From assembly GCA_029448655.1 (NCBI GenBank), contig JACCLO010000009.1, forward strand, positions 496,001 through 560,000: a DNA stretch of 64,000 nucleotides, read 5' to 3'. This DNA is from Wolfiporia cocos (lineage: Eukaryota > Basidiomycota > Agaricomycetes > Polyporales > Phaeolaceae). Shown here piece by piece: positions 11,300 to 23,779 of this stretch (positions within the stretch are counted from its first letter, which is position 1; the number at the start of each line of letters is the position of its first letter). A program made the position numbers and the translations under genes. Under the pieces are notes generated by a model. It was not told the DNA's origin. It worked only from the letters and a program-made list of their open reading frames with translations, and ran no database searches.

Positions 11300-13031
11300 T
11301 AGTGTTGCCGAAGTTCGGTTCAGTTCAGGTTCAGGGGGGTCTGGGGCTGAACCTAGAACTGAACCGACTGCAGGGAGCCTGAACCTGAACCTGAACCTGG
11401 ACTGAACCTGCTGAACTGGTTCAGCAGGTTCGGTTCATGGTTCGAACTAGGTTCGAACCACTAAATGACTTGCTTTTCTAAAATGTAAAAATAATGTTGA
11501 GTCCACTGGAGTAACCAATATGCTGCAAAATAAATGTGCCATAGACATTAGAACCATGTAAGAACACCGAGACGTGACCAAACACGCATCAAAATGACGC
11601 AGAATGCACCATGGAAAGCCAGCTGGTAGGCAGAATGCCCATCCGAGGTGGTTTAGCTACAGCTCGACCGATCGTGATCAACCTCGATCGTGCTCGCACA
11701 GTGAACGTTGAACCTTCGCTGGTTTGCGCACAATCTGAAACGTCGCAAAAGCCCTGCGGACACTCTCTGGCTGCTCATCTAGTCAAAGACAGGTACTATC
11801 CGACATTTCTCTAGGCTCTCTAGCATAGACAGGTCTGTCCCAACCTCGACTGCTTTCCTATAGCTTTTTCCATGTCTTGTCTCTCTAACCTCTGTGCACC
11901 ACCTTAGATCTACGGTCTATCGGTCTCGTAAAATAATTTTCTAGTATTCCAGGACAATCCTCACTGTTTCAGGGTTCGTCTCCGACTTGTCTAGCTTGTA
12001 GGGTGCATACTCAAATTTTAGGGCACTCAAAATGTTGTAAAAAACCTTATAGCTCTCTATGTATTTAGGCGATGTGCAGATACAAGAAAATACATTGATT
12101 ACTGCCAAGACGAAGCTAGACGAAGAGCTGTGCTCGAGGCGTTCGCTCAGGACTTAGGGAATCAGTTACCAATGTTTTGATTTGATTTCTATTATTCCTG
12201 ATCCATTTAACGTGCCGCCGCCGTTTGAATCGCTACAAGCTGCGTGTCTCCTAGGTACATTGCTCGCCATCGACCCCTTAAACACCTCACCTATTGTGGC
12301 ACATCCTGACCTGCCCAGGAAACCCGAGGGAAATATTTTTCTGACAACACCAAACTTCAAGTTCTGCAGTGCCTCTGTTTGGTGTCTATTGGGCTGCTAC
12401 ATTCCAAATTGGCTCTGAGTCTTCTTTACAGTGGTAAAACATAACTTATGATGCACAATAGTCACTCAAGGCAGCAGATTTGAGCAGTTCAGTAATCAGA
12501 ATCCATGAGCAGAATGAGTGTGAATTAGCCTGAGGCAAAGCTAATAACAAACCTTATTAGACAGCTCTGTATATAACCTAGGTTCATGGATCTGAAGTGA
12601 AACATTGTGAACTACATGTTTTACTTCATCTGACAGCAGTGAATGTAGCCCAGTGCCAAAGAAAGCACAGTACTTCCAACATGGGGCTGAGCTCTCACCA
12701 TATTGGGAGACTGGAGTATATCAGTGCTGATGCTTGCCATTGTGAAGCCAGTTATCCATAGCTTACTGCAACAATACTATAACAAAGATGACAAGAATAT
12801 GATTGTAGTTTATACTTATCCACCAACAGTTACCAGGAATATGTTAATGCTAAGTGGTTCAAGGTTCAGTCCGGTTCGAACCTGGTTCAAGGGTACCCAT
12901 GGCCCCCCTGAACCAAGAACCGAACCTTGACATCCTACCCTGAACCGGACCTGGACTGAGCCTGAACCTAGGTTCGGTTCCTGCAGTTCAGGTTCTGAAC
13001 CTCGGTTCTGAACTGAACTTCGGCAACACTA
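11300..13031 (+). mobile_element. hAT-like element (GGTTCA-rich family), complete
   Basis: Termini are TAGTGTTGCCGAAGTTC and GAACTTCGGCAACACTA, with the 8-bp TSD TACAAGTC at 11292-11299 and 13032-13039. Subterminal arms (11320-11460 and 12850-13010) are arrays of GGTTCA/TGAACC words. The 68-codon frame seen in the sister copies recurs here (within 12703-12930). This copy has several hundred bases in the middle (about 11560-12350) that the 961-bp copy at 24139 lacks. No transposase domain was recognised. Confidence 0.9.
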
Positions 13032-13039
13032 TACAAGTC

Positions 13040-13886
13040 TCGAGTGACGGAGAGCGTTCATATACAAGCTGTGTCCGAGATATCACCCAATAGGAGATGT
13101 CAGAAGCAGTCACGAGGGTAGAGGCATCACGGGCGAGGCGGAAAATTAAAGCGAGCGAGAGACGTCTGAGACGTGTCCGTCTCCACACTGGCGAAGCACG
13201 TCAATGATGACATTGCCCTGGCGCATCTGAGCCTGTCTTATGCCTCTGTGGACGATTAGGATGATCACAAGCTGCACCATCCAAGAAGAAAGCTTTAGCG
13301 AAGCGGCACATTCAACGTTTCCATACAGGGTACTCACCCGGAACCCCATCTCACCGGCCTTCCGAACTAGCTGATATTGACATTTGTGAAGCCATCCTAC
13401 CACTAATATACCTCAATTTGATGATATCAGACGACAATACGGCATGTAACGACGTCCATCTGTAAAGAGGAGCTGCAGATACACGAGTGATGGAGAACTC
13501 TGCCGTTCCTCAAACTATATCTGGGTGCGTCAATATATGCAGGTAGCGCTGGCCGAACCGTGTGAAGGAATGTGAGGCGCATGCACTGAATGGACACCAA
13601 GCGGATGGTTGTCCCAAGCAAAAGCACAAAATGAGACAACAAGAGGCGCACTGCAGAACGAGCCATGCGCGGAGCACGAGAAGCTGTCCCGCGGTGACGT
13701 GCGCTATGGCAATCCCATTGCAGCCCCGTGCCGCAAGCGCATCAGCGCATCGCAGACACCGGGAACTGTCGTCTATATGCGAACATCTCACCGTCGCACT
13801 GACGTTCACGTGCGGCGCACCTTGACCACACACCACCACCACCCAGTTAGATGCTCACCAATTCCTACAACCCGTACCTACTATCT
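13040..13886. other. No recognisable gene
   Basis: Several overlapping frames of 66-110 codons lie on both strands with no domain, no splice pattern and no second copy in the window. The final bases ACTATCT are the TSD of the following MITE. Confidence 0.45.
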
Positions 13887-14602
13887 GTAGAGTTTCAGTC
13901 AATTATCTTAATCTGCCAACTGCCCTTCGCTTAAGAAATCGCAGTTGCGAGCTAGGTTTGCACGCAGATTAATCTGCTAACTGCGGCAGATTAATCTACT
14001 GTGACAATAAAATGGCACATCCCAGATTCAAACCAAGGACCTTAGTGCAGATGAGAATAACAGCATTGCAGCATAATTAGCTGACTGAGCCATTGCGGCA
14101 ACAGGTACCATTGGCCAATTAAAATATATATAACGCAAATTTTACACACAATTTTCGCAAATCATCAAGGCAACTAACTGCTCCAACAAGCATACAGAAA
14201 TCAATGATAGTGGTAGCTTGATTTACCATGCTTGACCTGGAGCAACTCACCATGGGAAAGCTGAATACACTGGAATCACAGGTCTTTAGAGGCAGATTCA
14301 TTTGTATTTGTGTTATGGAAGATGTTAAACTGTGAAAATGAAGTTTACAAAATACTCTATATATTGCTTAAAATGGGGGCAACACCAGTTGCACTGTAGC
14401 TCAGTTGGCTAATTATGCTGCGATGCTGTTATTCTCATCTGCACTAAGGTCCTTGGTTCGAATCCGGGATGTGCCATTTTATTGTCACAGTAGATTAATC
14501 TGCCGCAGTTAGCAGATTAATCTGCGTGCAAACCTAGCTCGCAACTGCGATTTCTTAAGTGAAGGGCAGTTGGCAGATTAAGATAATTGACTGAAGTCCC
14601 TC
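13887..14602 (-). mobile_element. MITE copy 2 (716 bp)
   Basis: It starts GTAGAGTTTCAG and ends GAAGTCCCTC, the reverse of copy 1. The 7-bp TSD ACTATCT lies at 13880-13886 and 14603-14609. tRNA-like segments occupy both arms (about 14008-14100 reversed, 14390-14477 forward). It ends 15 bp before the ATG of the proline-rich ORF at 14618, so it replaces that gene's immediate upstream region. Confidence 0.9.
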
Positions 14603-14617
14603 ACTATCTAGCCCACA

Positions 14618-16611
14618 ATGTCCCACACAGTCCCCACCGGTGCCCCCATAGCTTTCGAACTCCTTTTCCAATCAGCCCAAGGCATGTTTCATGCCTACAA
14701 ATCTCAAACCACAGCCAACGCCCTCCCCATGTGGAAGGCACAGGCAAGCCATGTTTAGTGATGTGCAAAGCCCGGCTCAAAGCCGTGAGCTGGGCCTGGC
14801 CGAGCCGACTTAAGCCGGGCCGAGCCGAGCCTTGGGGGCGGCTTACGATGGCTCAGGGCCCGGCTTGGATTGCGAGCTGGCCGTAGCCGAGCCCTGAGCC
14901 GGCGGCTTTAGGCGCGCAACTGTAGCTATGTTGTAGTGAGCGAAAATAGACCCGTCGGTACGAGATTTTGCATAATATTCTCGATAACCATACAATAACT
15001 TGTGGCCGGTGCAGAACTTCGTAACTATTGTAATCGGGGTTGCGATCGGGGTTGTGATCGAGACCTGTATTTTCCATCAGTGTCATGAGCAACTGTACAA
15101 GTACTTGTAGATCAGGACAACAATAGATAGCGGACATATATGCATCCTGAATGCATTGTGCTGCAATTTTGAGCTGTACAAACCAATAACTTTGAGGTCC
15201 TTCCTGATTGCTCATAAGCCCCGGCCTGAGCCTGAGCTGGGCCCGAGCCGGCCTGAGCCGTCAGGGAGGGCCCGGCCTGACATTTTGCTGAGCCCGGGCC
15301 CTTCAAAGCCGGGCCCAAGCCCCGGGCTTTGAGCCGAGCTGGGCTTTGCACATCACTAGCCATGTTATCACCTCCCTTTCTCATGGTGTCAATGCCATAT
15401 CCTCAAACCCTGCTCACCTTCAACTCCTGCTCGGAGACGTATCCCGCCTTCAAGCACAGCTCATCTCTATTTGCCGGGCTCAGCCTCAGGCGACTCCCCT
15501 GCTTTCCCCATTGCAACCCTTGACCCAAATGCACCAACCGCTCCCACACCACACCACGCCACACGTGCCCTTGACCAAACCATACCAACCGCTCACACAC
15601 CCCACCAAGCCACACGTGATCTTCTCACGGCCGCTTTATTCTAGGCCTAAACCACCCGCCACTACGCGCGCCATTCATCCCCTACCGCAGAAACCGACGT
15701 TCATGTCCCCGCCACTCCCACCACCCCCTATCACCACCCCTCACGTCACACCCCCGACAACACCGACCATTGTCCGACCCATCTCACCACCCCCGACTAT
15801 TGTCCCACCTACACCAAACGACGGATCCGACTGGGAAACCTTACTTCCCACTCCCCGCCCATCCACCACCACCCCACCACCCTGGATCAATGTCAATACG
15901 AGCGGGAAACACTCCCCTGCTCCTCCTACTCCCACACCCCCTGTGATCCATGCACCCCAACCCATCACCCCACCACCGCGGCTCCCCGACGGAGTCACCC
16001 AACAAGAGATGGACGACTACCTCGCCCACCAAGCCACATACCCCCCTATGCCTACCCCACCTCCTCGTCAACCCACACCTCCCTCGCCACAATACCAAAA
16101 CCACCTGCCACCATGGGCACAACGTTCACCCGTCTACAATTCACTTCCTCTTGTCTCCCTTACCAACATCGTCGGGAAACTTATCCCTGACCCTACTATC
16201 GATGACGTCGCCGACACCGACCTCTTCGCAACAATCCCATCCACCCCACCCATACTCCCGATACCCACCCTTCCCACTATCGCCACACGACAAGACAAAG
16301 TCGTCACCATCCAATTCAATGGCGTCCCCTGCCGTCTTCAACCCGATGCCCCCATTTACACATCCGCCGAATTACTCCGTGAGTTATGGCAACAACTTAC
16401 TAACGCAAACATCATCCCCTTCGACACCCCACACCCATTCCAACTCTCCCGCTTCCCTTGCTGGATGAATCCCAAACCCAAACACACATCTTCCTTTACG
16501 ATACACATCATTGATGATTCCCAATCCACACACGCTCTAAAACTCTTCTACAACCAACACCTTATTTGGCTATTTTGTAAAAACGTTAAAGTCGTTCTAC
16601 CCGATTTTTAA
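14618..16611 (+). pseudogene. Proline-rich protein, reading frame split by a hAT-like insertion
   Basis: The first 46 codons (14618-14755, starting MSHTVPTGAP) end at the insertion. Skipping the element and one copy of its TSD, the same frame resumes at 15367 (ITSLSHGVNA) and runs to a stop at 16609-16611, giving about 460 residues. The middle (roughly residues 95-270) is extremely Pro/Thr/Ser-rich and probably disordered. The last 60 residues are compact and contain SRFPCWMNPKPKHTSSF and a following hydrophobic strand-like segment. That ending loosely recalls gag-like ORF1 proteins of fungal LINE elements, but no zinc knuckle or reverse transcriptase follows, so function is unassigned. C-rich codon use contrasts with neighbouring DNA. 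The insertion introduces stop codons. Confidence 0.6.
14756..15358 (-). mobile_element. hAT-like non-autonomous element inside an ORF
   Basis: 603 bp, starting TAGTGATGTGCAAAGC and ending GCTTTGCACATCACTA, with the 8-bp TSD GCCATGTT at 14748-14755 and 15359-15366. It is the inverse orientation of the copies at 1234 and 19115, judged from the arm order. It interrupts the proline-rich ORF after codon 46. Confidence 0.92.
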
Positions 16612-16970
16612 CTTCCATGTCTAACCACTTCCACCACGCTCCATCATTCTACACCACGATACTGTCAGCTCTAACTTCTACTACCGCACATCTCACATCA
16701 CTCTTCCACCATACTTTGGCCTTCGGCCCACGCTTATGTTCATGTACGTGACTGCCTGCGTGTAATAAATGTCTCTCTCTCCCCCCCCTGACGTTCACAT
16801 GAGCCGAAGAAGTGTGCGCACGGAATCACGCTGCCTGCTCTCAGAGCACAGCGTGCTACATCTTGACACGGCCAATTGGAGGTTGATTGAACGGGCCAAC
16901 GTTCCACGACCTTGGCACACCGCGAGGCTGCTAAACACTCAAATAATGGGACTGTAGCACGCACTTGTAG

Positions 16971-17678
16971 GAGGGACTTCAGACAATTATCTTAATCTGC
17001 CAACTGCCCTTCGCTTAAGATTGCGGGCTAGGTTTGCACGCAGATTAATCTGCTAACTGCGGCAGATTAATCTACTGTGACAATAAAATGGTACATCCCG
17101 GATTCGAACCAAGGACCTTAGCGCAGATGAGAACAACAGCATCGCAGCATAATTAGCCAACTGAGCTACAGTGCAACTGGTGTTGCCCCCATTTTAAGCA
17201 ATATATAGAGTATTGTGTAAACTTCATTTTCGCAGTTTAACATCTTCCATAACACAAATACAAATGAATCTGCCTCTAAAGACCTGTGATTCCAGTGTAT
17301 TCAGCTTTCCCATGGTGAGTTGCTCCAGGTCAAGCATGGTAAATCAAGCTACCACTATCATTGATTTCTGTATGCTTGTTGGAGCAGTTAGTTGCCTTGA
17401 TGATTTGCGAAAATTGTGTGTAAAATTTGCGCTATATATATTTTAACTGGTCAATGGTACCTGTTGCCGCAATGGCTCAGTCGGCTAATTATGCTGCAAT
17501 GCTGTTATTCTCATCTGCGCTAAGGTCCTTGGTTCGAATCCGGGATGTACCATTTTATTGTCACAGTAGATTAATCTGCCGCAGTTAGCAGATTAATCTG
17601 CGTGCAAACCTAGCTCGCAACTGCGATTTCTTGAGCGAAGGGCAGTTGGCAGATTAAGATAATTGACTGAAACTCTAC
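16971..17678 (+). mobile_element. MITE copy 3 (708 bp)
   Basis: It starts GAGGGACTTCAG, ends GAAACTCTAC and carries the 7-bp TSD CTTGTAG (16964-16970 and 17679-17685). The tRNA-like right arm at about 17465-17553 has CTTGGTTCGAATCCGGG, a recognisable T-arm/B-box. It serves as the empty-site reference for the element nested in copy 1. Confidence 0.9.
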
Positions 17679-17685
17679 CTTGTAG

Positions 17686-19106
17686 CCCTCTACGCTGCCC
17701 CAACCCATTGGTTCCTATCCATATCCGAGATGCTTGCTCATCGATACGACGCAGCGCACATGAGGGGCATGCGCATGCAGGTACAAGCCGACGCAGTTGC
17801 GAGATGGACGACGCAATCGGTTGCGCTTGAAATTCGGAGGGCTTCATGGGCTGGGGGACAGCTGAGTGCTGGATGCTGGTGATGCGGCTGAGAGCACAAA
17901 CCCTAACCCTATTCTGATGGCACATCGATCTCACGCTGCAGGAACTTCGCCATCTGCTCGCTAGAATAATGAATGCAACAGTCGCCCCGCGCGGTCTGTG
18001 TCCGACCATTGACTTGCTCCTTGCATCACCTCCGTGGACATCCGTTTCCAGCTGCAGTCGCTCCATGACTGGCGTTGCTTAGACTCACTAGCGCTCACTT
18101 CCGACCCGGCCTCTCGATGCGGTCCAGTCGGCGTATTCGAATCGCAGCCTGTCTCGCGCTGACCGTACGAGCGTGCTTGTTGGTGTGGGATGCTGCTGCC
18201 TCGCGCTGCTATACATCTAGTGTTTAGACGTAACTGCCACAGCGATCTCGTATGGGACGCGCCTGCTCGCTCCACCATAGCTCAGCGCCGATTATGTAGA
18301 TACGTCACAGCTCCTTCATATGCTCTGTTGTAGCCGCTACCATACATGAAGATATCTCACTGCTACAGTGTCTCTGGGCTGCACCGCCACAGCTGATGGT
18401 GATGCTCACACCACGCCGAGTGTAGGATGCAAAATATCATGACTTCTCGTGACGGTAGGTGACGGAGACCAGATCATGCAGCACCTGCGTACGCATTAAC
18501 TGTTACTAACGCTTACAAATCGGAAGGGAGCATTCAATTACTCGTTCGGCAATAATGTACTGTACATATTGCAATCGACCTCGTTACAATCACACCATCA
18601 CATTGATAGTGTCGAAGTATGCGACGCGAAATTAAGACGTATACATGCCACTCAACAGCTCTAATCATAAGCATAGACTGCGGTCAATGATGATGAGGGG
18701 AGAGTGCTACGTTAAGACTTCAGTCTCCGGAGCGGATACACTCCAGTTTTCCTCATTTCCTCCAGTTCTTATACTAACTCAGCCGGCGTATACTCGACAT
18801 GCCTTCTGCCTGGCTCCTTTTCTTCTCTGCCTCGAATATCCTACATGTGTGGGTATCCTGTATCCATTTTCATGCTGCAGTCGCTCTGCGACTCTCGTCC
18901 AGGCGCTGCTCAAGCGCTCCCTCGATGCAGCTCCCCTCGCCGAGCTTACAATCAGTCATGTGCTAACAGTGCAAGTGCGTGTACTGGCTCTGATTGCTAG
19001 GGCCTCACGACGTCCCGCATCTAGCGGTCAGACGTAAGTGGTTCAACGACCCCATCGGGAACACTTTTGCTTGCTTCAATGTATTTGGAAGCAGATGTCG
19101 GTACGC
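17686..19106. other. Gene-free stretch with low-copy repeats
   Basis: No recognised gene. A block of about 120 bp including CCCGGCCTCTCGATGC near 18100 recurs at about 34010-34090 and, more diverged, near 18860-18945. A second block, about 18515-18705, is a diverged direct duplicate of about 19890-20085. Confidence 0.45.
18515..18705 (+). repeat. Diverged direct repeat, copy 1
   Basis: Shares AATCGGAA, AATGTACTGTACAT and ATAGACTGCGGTC-type words in the same order with 19890-20085, roughly two thirds identical by eye. The two copies flank a younger hAT-like element. Origin unknown. Confidence 0.55.
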
Positions 19107-19114
19107 ATCAGTTA

Positions 19115-19709
19115 TAGTGATGTGCAAAGCACGGCTCGGCTCAAAGCCCGGGGCTTGGGCCCGGCTTTGAAGGGCTCGGGCTCAGCGAAATGTCAAGCCG
19201 GGCCCTCCTTGACGGCTCAGGCCGGCTTGGGCCCGGCTCAGGCTCAGGCCGGGGCTTATGGGTAATCAGGTAGGACCTCGGAATTATTGGCTTGTGCAGT
19301 TCAAATGACAGCACAACATATTCAGAATGCTTATATGTCTACTATTTGTTGATAATCTGATCTACAAGTGTTTTTACAGCTGCTTATGATGTTGACCGAA
19401 AATCCAGATCTCGATCACAACCCCGATCGCAACAGTAGTCACAACGTTCCGCACCGTGTTAGCAGATACAAGTCATTGTAATGGCCATTGAGATCATATA
19501 AGGTGAATTGATGCAAAATCTTAAACCATTTTTGCTAATTTTAACAATACCACAGCTGCGCGCCTAAAGCCGCCGGCTCAGGGCTCGGCTACGGCCGGCT
19601 CACGATCCAAGCCGGGCCCTGAGCCGCCCCCCAGGCTCGGCTCGGCCCGGCTTAAGTCGGCTCGGCCAGGCCCGGCTCACGGCTTTGAGCCGTGCTTTGC
19701 ACATCACTA
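19115..19709 (+). mobile_element. hAT-like non-autonomous element (595 bp)
   Basis: Termini TAGTGATGTGCAAAGC and GCTTTGCACATCACTA, 8-bp TSD ATCAGTTA at 19107-19114 and 19710-19717. Nearly the same sequence as the 1234 copy without its solo LTR, so it is the best empty-site reference for that family. Confidence 0.93.
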
Positions 19710-19889
19710 ATCAGTTATATCATTTGAAGTGTACAATCTTCGTCATGATTCCTTATTACCATTTGCGATGGCAAACAATATTTTTGTGCAGCGCATGTAC
19801 AGCATGTATCCGTGCTGTGATGGGTTACGATACCTACTATCTGCGTGTGAACGAATGACATGCGACTTTGAGGAAACGGAGTTGATGCT

Positions 19890-20085
19890 AATCAATCGGA
19901 AAGGTTCATTCGGTCTCCCGTTCCGCAACGATGTACTGTACATGTTACAGTCGGCCGCCGTACATCCGCATCGTCACGTTAACGTTGATGGAGCAAAAGT
20001 AAGATGCATACGATCCACTCAAACAGCTTTGTTCACAGGCATGGACTGCGGTCGTGACGATGCCAAGCAGAGCACATTACTGTTT
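19890..20085 (+). repeat. Diverged direct repeat, copy 2
   Basis: Counterpart of 18515-18705. A 142-codon frame (19729-20157) covers it, but the first copy does not keep that frame open, so I do not call a gene. The remaining sequence to 20924 shows nothing recognisable. Confidence 0.5.
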
Positions 20086-20924
20086 CATTCCAGCCTGCTG
20101 CACAAGCATCTGCTTGTATATGCAGCGTCAAGCCTCAATGCTTGGAATATCGAATAACTGCTGCTCAAACTCATACGCTGTTCGCCGGGACAACATTAGG
20201 AAGAGTTCGCTAGCATCCATCGATCGGAACACTCGCATACACTTCTGTGATTGAACATAACAATCCAGCTATACTCGCTCGTACTCTTGTGTTTCGGATC
20301 TATGTTACATGGGATGCCAAGCAAGCTGGATTCACGTCGATGACACTCTGTATCAAGCCTGCCAAAGCGGGTGCAGCGTTCATGCCATCATGGTCAATTT
20401 TTGCATTCATGAGCAGTCTGCCTCCACAGTCCCCGCACCGCGTGTCCTTCTTAATGGATGATGTTTCCCGATGTCTGCCTGGTCCAACCATTCCGGTATT
20501 CATAAACAATTTTGTGGTGGGCTGCATGCACTTCAGGCTATTCGTACAATGTACATTGGATATTTATCTACATCTGGTATTGACTTCATGCAAGTGTCAT
20601 CATTGTCCGATCTGACTATATAGTTATAGACAAATATGCCAGAGGGATGCTCTTCCATATCAGTAATACTCCACAACGCATATAGAACTTGAACTATCCA
20701 CGCGCCCTTTGCTTACAGACAGGAACATAAATAGCTAAGGCAAAATGAATATACACAGCAATATACTAACACGGTTGGCAGGATTTGACTTAGCATGTGG
20801 AGAAACACGTCGGCTGCAGATATGTAACAATGGACGCAAAACAACATACATCACCGATCAGGTCTGTAAAGTGGACATCAACAGTAGGTGATCACTTGTG
20901 ACGAGGGTCCAAGAAGGAGACCCT

Positions 20925-21541
20925 TAGTGATGTGCCAGGCCCGGCCCGGCTCAAAAGCCCCGGCTTTGGCCCGGCTTTGGACGGCCTTGGCTTTTCAAAA
21001 CCTCAGGCCGGGCCCCCATTGACGGCCCAGGGCTTGGCCCGGCCCGGCCTGGGGCTTGCCCGGGGCCTGGCACTGTGAGGATGATCATCACTGTAGCCAC
21101 ACAAACTCATAACGTACCTTCTTAAACTATCTTCTGACAAAGCCAAGCTCCAGTATCTTCAATTATAGTGTGAAATCATCATTTTACCGGCACGGTGCTC
21201 TGTGGCGCGCATTCCAAATGGGATCGTATAGGCGCCCAAAAGTGAGCGACAGGCTTAATTCGATCCATGGGACTATCCTCTTGCTTGAATTTAAAAATAT
21301 AGACATACTTCATTGGAATATGGCATACTGCTACTATATATATCCTTATATCATAGTTACTAGACATTTTATCTGTTAGAGCTTTCAGGCCCGGGGCTCA
21401 CGGCTTGGCCCGGCCCGGCTTGAGACACAAGCCGGGCCCTGGGCCGTCTCAAGCCGTGGTGTAGGGCCCGGCCTGGCCCGGCCCAAGTAGGGCTTGGCCC
21501 GGCCCGGCCTATGGCCCAAAGCCGGGCCTGGCACATCACTA
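20925..21541 (+). mobile_element. hAT-like non-autonomous element (TAGTGATGTGCCAGGC subfamily)
   Basis: 617 bp, TAGTGATGTGCCAGGC...GCCTGGCACATCACTA, with the 8-bp TSD GAGACCCT at 20917-20924 and 21542-21549. Subterminal regions are packed with GGCCCGGCC words, while the centre is AT-rich. A sister copy is at 34181-34820. Its first 11 bases are shared with the GCAAAGC family, so the two may use related transposases. Confidence 0.92.
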
Positions 21542-21820
21542 GAGACCCTGTATTCAGCATCATGTGTTCCACGAACACTCGTCAATCAATCACAGTTGCG
21601 CAACAGACTAATGTGACATGCACGTACAGGAAGATTACAACCGGAGGACATTCATTTCTCAGAAGCATAAATTCTATCCCTTTCAGATACGCATGCTGAA
21701 AGCCTGGTGGCGACCCGCTCCCTCTTCTCTCGCATCAGCACGTCCATCTCTGCCTCCGGACCCTCAACGTCAACGCTGCAAGACGTCAATGATAGGTGAG
21801 CACACATACATTGAGCAGAC

Positions 21821-23779
21821 TCACCGAGGTGCAGGGATCCCAGCCAATGCACGCAAAAACTCCAACTGCCTCACAGTTCTCCCCATACAATACTTATCCT
21901 TGCAACTTGCAGCCAACTCCTTCCAGTGACCAAGCATGTCTTCTGTGAATATTCGGGTAGCGATCCGACGATCTGCAAAAATGGCAAATATCTCCAGCAG
22001 GCCCCAGAAACAGTACCAATCCGACTTCTTTGCGATCCTCTCAAGTGCCGATGAGATGACAGCTCCATAATCGTCGTAGATGCGATCAGTGTCGGATTTG
22101 GGGAGATGTGAGGAGAGCTCCAGGATTGATCCACAGATATTCTGCAGTGTCAAGGCATCTGCTTCGACTGTAGGCACACAACCCATCAACCTTTGTACAT
22201 CTAGCCATAGAGACTTTAGTGTAGTGGTCTGAATGAAGTTGAACATACTGACCAATCGTATATACTGTGAACCTGTCACTGTGCCAATACAATGCTCGAG
22301 CCATCCCGGCGCGCACCTTTTTCGAGGTGTCTTTGTCAATGATGGCTTCAATGAGGCGCTGACATATGCCAGGCTGTGTTCCAGGTATGGAGTCCAAGAG
22401 CCCACCCAGATGATCTATGCAAGGATTAATATGTTGCTGAAGCTCCTCATGGACTTCAAATATCGACGTCTTGCGCACATTCTGGCTCGGTGTAGGCTCG
22501 CATTTGAGAAGGAAATCTAGGACAATGTGTCCTAGGGTGATCAGTGATTGTGAATTGTGCTCAGTGCGTCGGAACCATCGATTCCATAAACTCCCATCGG
22601 GTCGATCAGCTCTCTGAGTTAATATGTCATTGAGTATGTGAAAGGTTGCCCCATTGTCATCGTTATCGCTCAAATGAGGACGCACAAATCCTTCAAGGAA
22701 CTCATCATCCATGAGCACCAAATCTGCTTGTACGATGGGAAGAAGCTCCTGCTCCTCTGCAGAGAGCTTATTCTTCTCATATACCTTCCAATCCTTCGGC
22801 CAGCCACTGAGCAGTATTGCAGCTTTGCTCTGGATAGACTTGATCAGTGGCATGACTGCCTGTGTTACTTGCTTGAGCCCCTCCTCAATCCATCTGTGAG
22901 CTGAAGAGTCAAGGTTTTTGAGTGTATTGTTTCTCGGTATCAGTCTCCAAGCGGAACTCCAGAGAACACCAAGCAGGTGGCTGGCCTGCATAGTCCACAG
23001 TGCCTGGGGTGACTTGTATGGGCATCTGCACCAAATGGAGGGAGCAATGGTGGTCAAAAACAGGGTCGTCCAGAGTACTGCAGCTTGAGCTGTTATGATG
23101 CCTGCAATAATCGAATTCAAGCTGTGCAACAGTATGACAAGTCCAGCAAGGAAGAGGACCACTGAGATCTGGAGGAGCACTGGCAGCAGGTCTAGCAGTC
23201 CTGTGACATGCCAATCCAGATATCCCTTGCGTCGGACATACCAGATGCGCACGCTCATGAGTGGTTCTACACCGACAGGCTCATCGCCGTGGTGATTGAG
23301 CCACTGTCGGATCGCTATTCCGACAGATGCCGACATTAGGCTGAACACAAGGGCAGCGAACCACAAGGCATTCACCACAACAGTTAAGGACGAGGGATGT
23401 CCGACCGATGCGGATGCAGGCGTATCTGAAAATAAGGGCTGTGTAGCGTTCATGTGCTCAGCACCTAGTGTGGAGCTGGCTATCTGTGCCAATATTTGAC
23501 GCAATATGAGTGTCGACTCGTTGGGTGTCTCGGGTTTCAGATCTTGGTAAGAGTCGATGATGAATGCCACGAGTACTGATGAGAATAGGGCAGCCTTCAT
23601 CACATATGTCAAAGGAATCCCATGGTTGTAGCAAGAAGACGAACGAAAACGAGCATGTTGTCGATCTCATCTTTGCGCCTGTCTACGGTCTTCCGCTCGT
23701 ATTCCCACACCTGGGTTCCGGACTTGGTCTGAGCGCGTGCTGTCCCCTTGCTTCCCTCAGAGCCGATATTTCTGTCCAT
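21821..23779 (-). CDS. DUF6535 family membrane protein
   Basis: The start at 23777-23779 (MDRNIGSEG) is the first ATG after an in-frame stop. Exon 1 (23779-23645) ends KDEIDNMLVF. A 50-bp GT-AG intron (23644-23595) is followed by AALFSSVLVAFIIDSYQDL, the characteristic DUF6535 junction. Exon 2 encodes four hydrophobic segments, including VVVNALWFAALVFSLMSAS, LLQISVVLFLAGLVILLHSL and ITAQAAVLWTTLFLTTIAP. A long soluble C-terminal region follows. Coding runs in one frame to about 22270, then continues one frame over as far as the stop at 21821-21823 (ending LAGIPAPR), so there is either an unrecognised intron or a 1-base frameshift. DUF6535 proteins are abundant in Agaricomycetes and their function is unknown. 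Confidence 0.8.

Noticed and set aside
14390..14480. Possible functional tRNA genes in the MITE arms
   Set aside because: A-box and T-arm are recognisable, but acceptor stem pairing is poor, no consistent anticodon stem forms, and every copy lies inside a MITE arm.
17593..18278. 157- and 105-codon frames on the minus strand
   Set aside because: The first reads through the MITE terminus, and the second covers a low-copy repeat also found at 34010-34090 in a different frame.
19729..20157. 142-codon frame MYNLRHDSLLPF on the plus strand
   Set aside because: The diverged duplicate at 18515-18705 does not keep the frame, and no domain is recognised.
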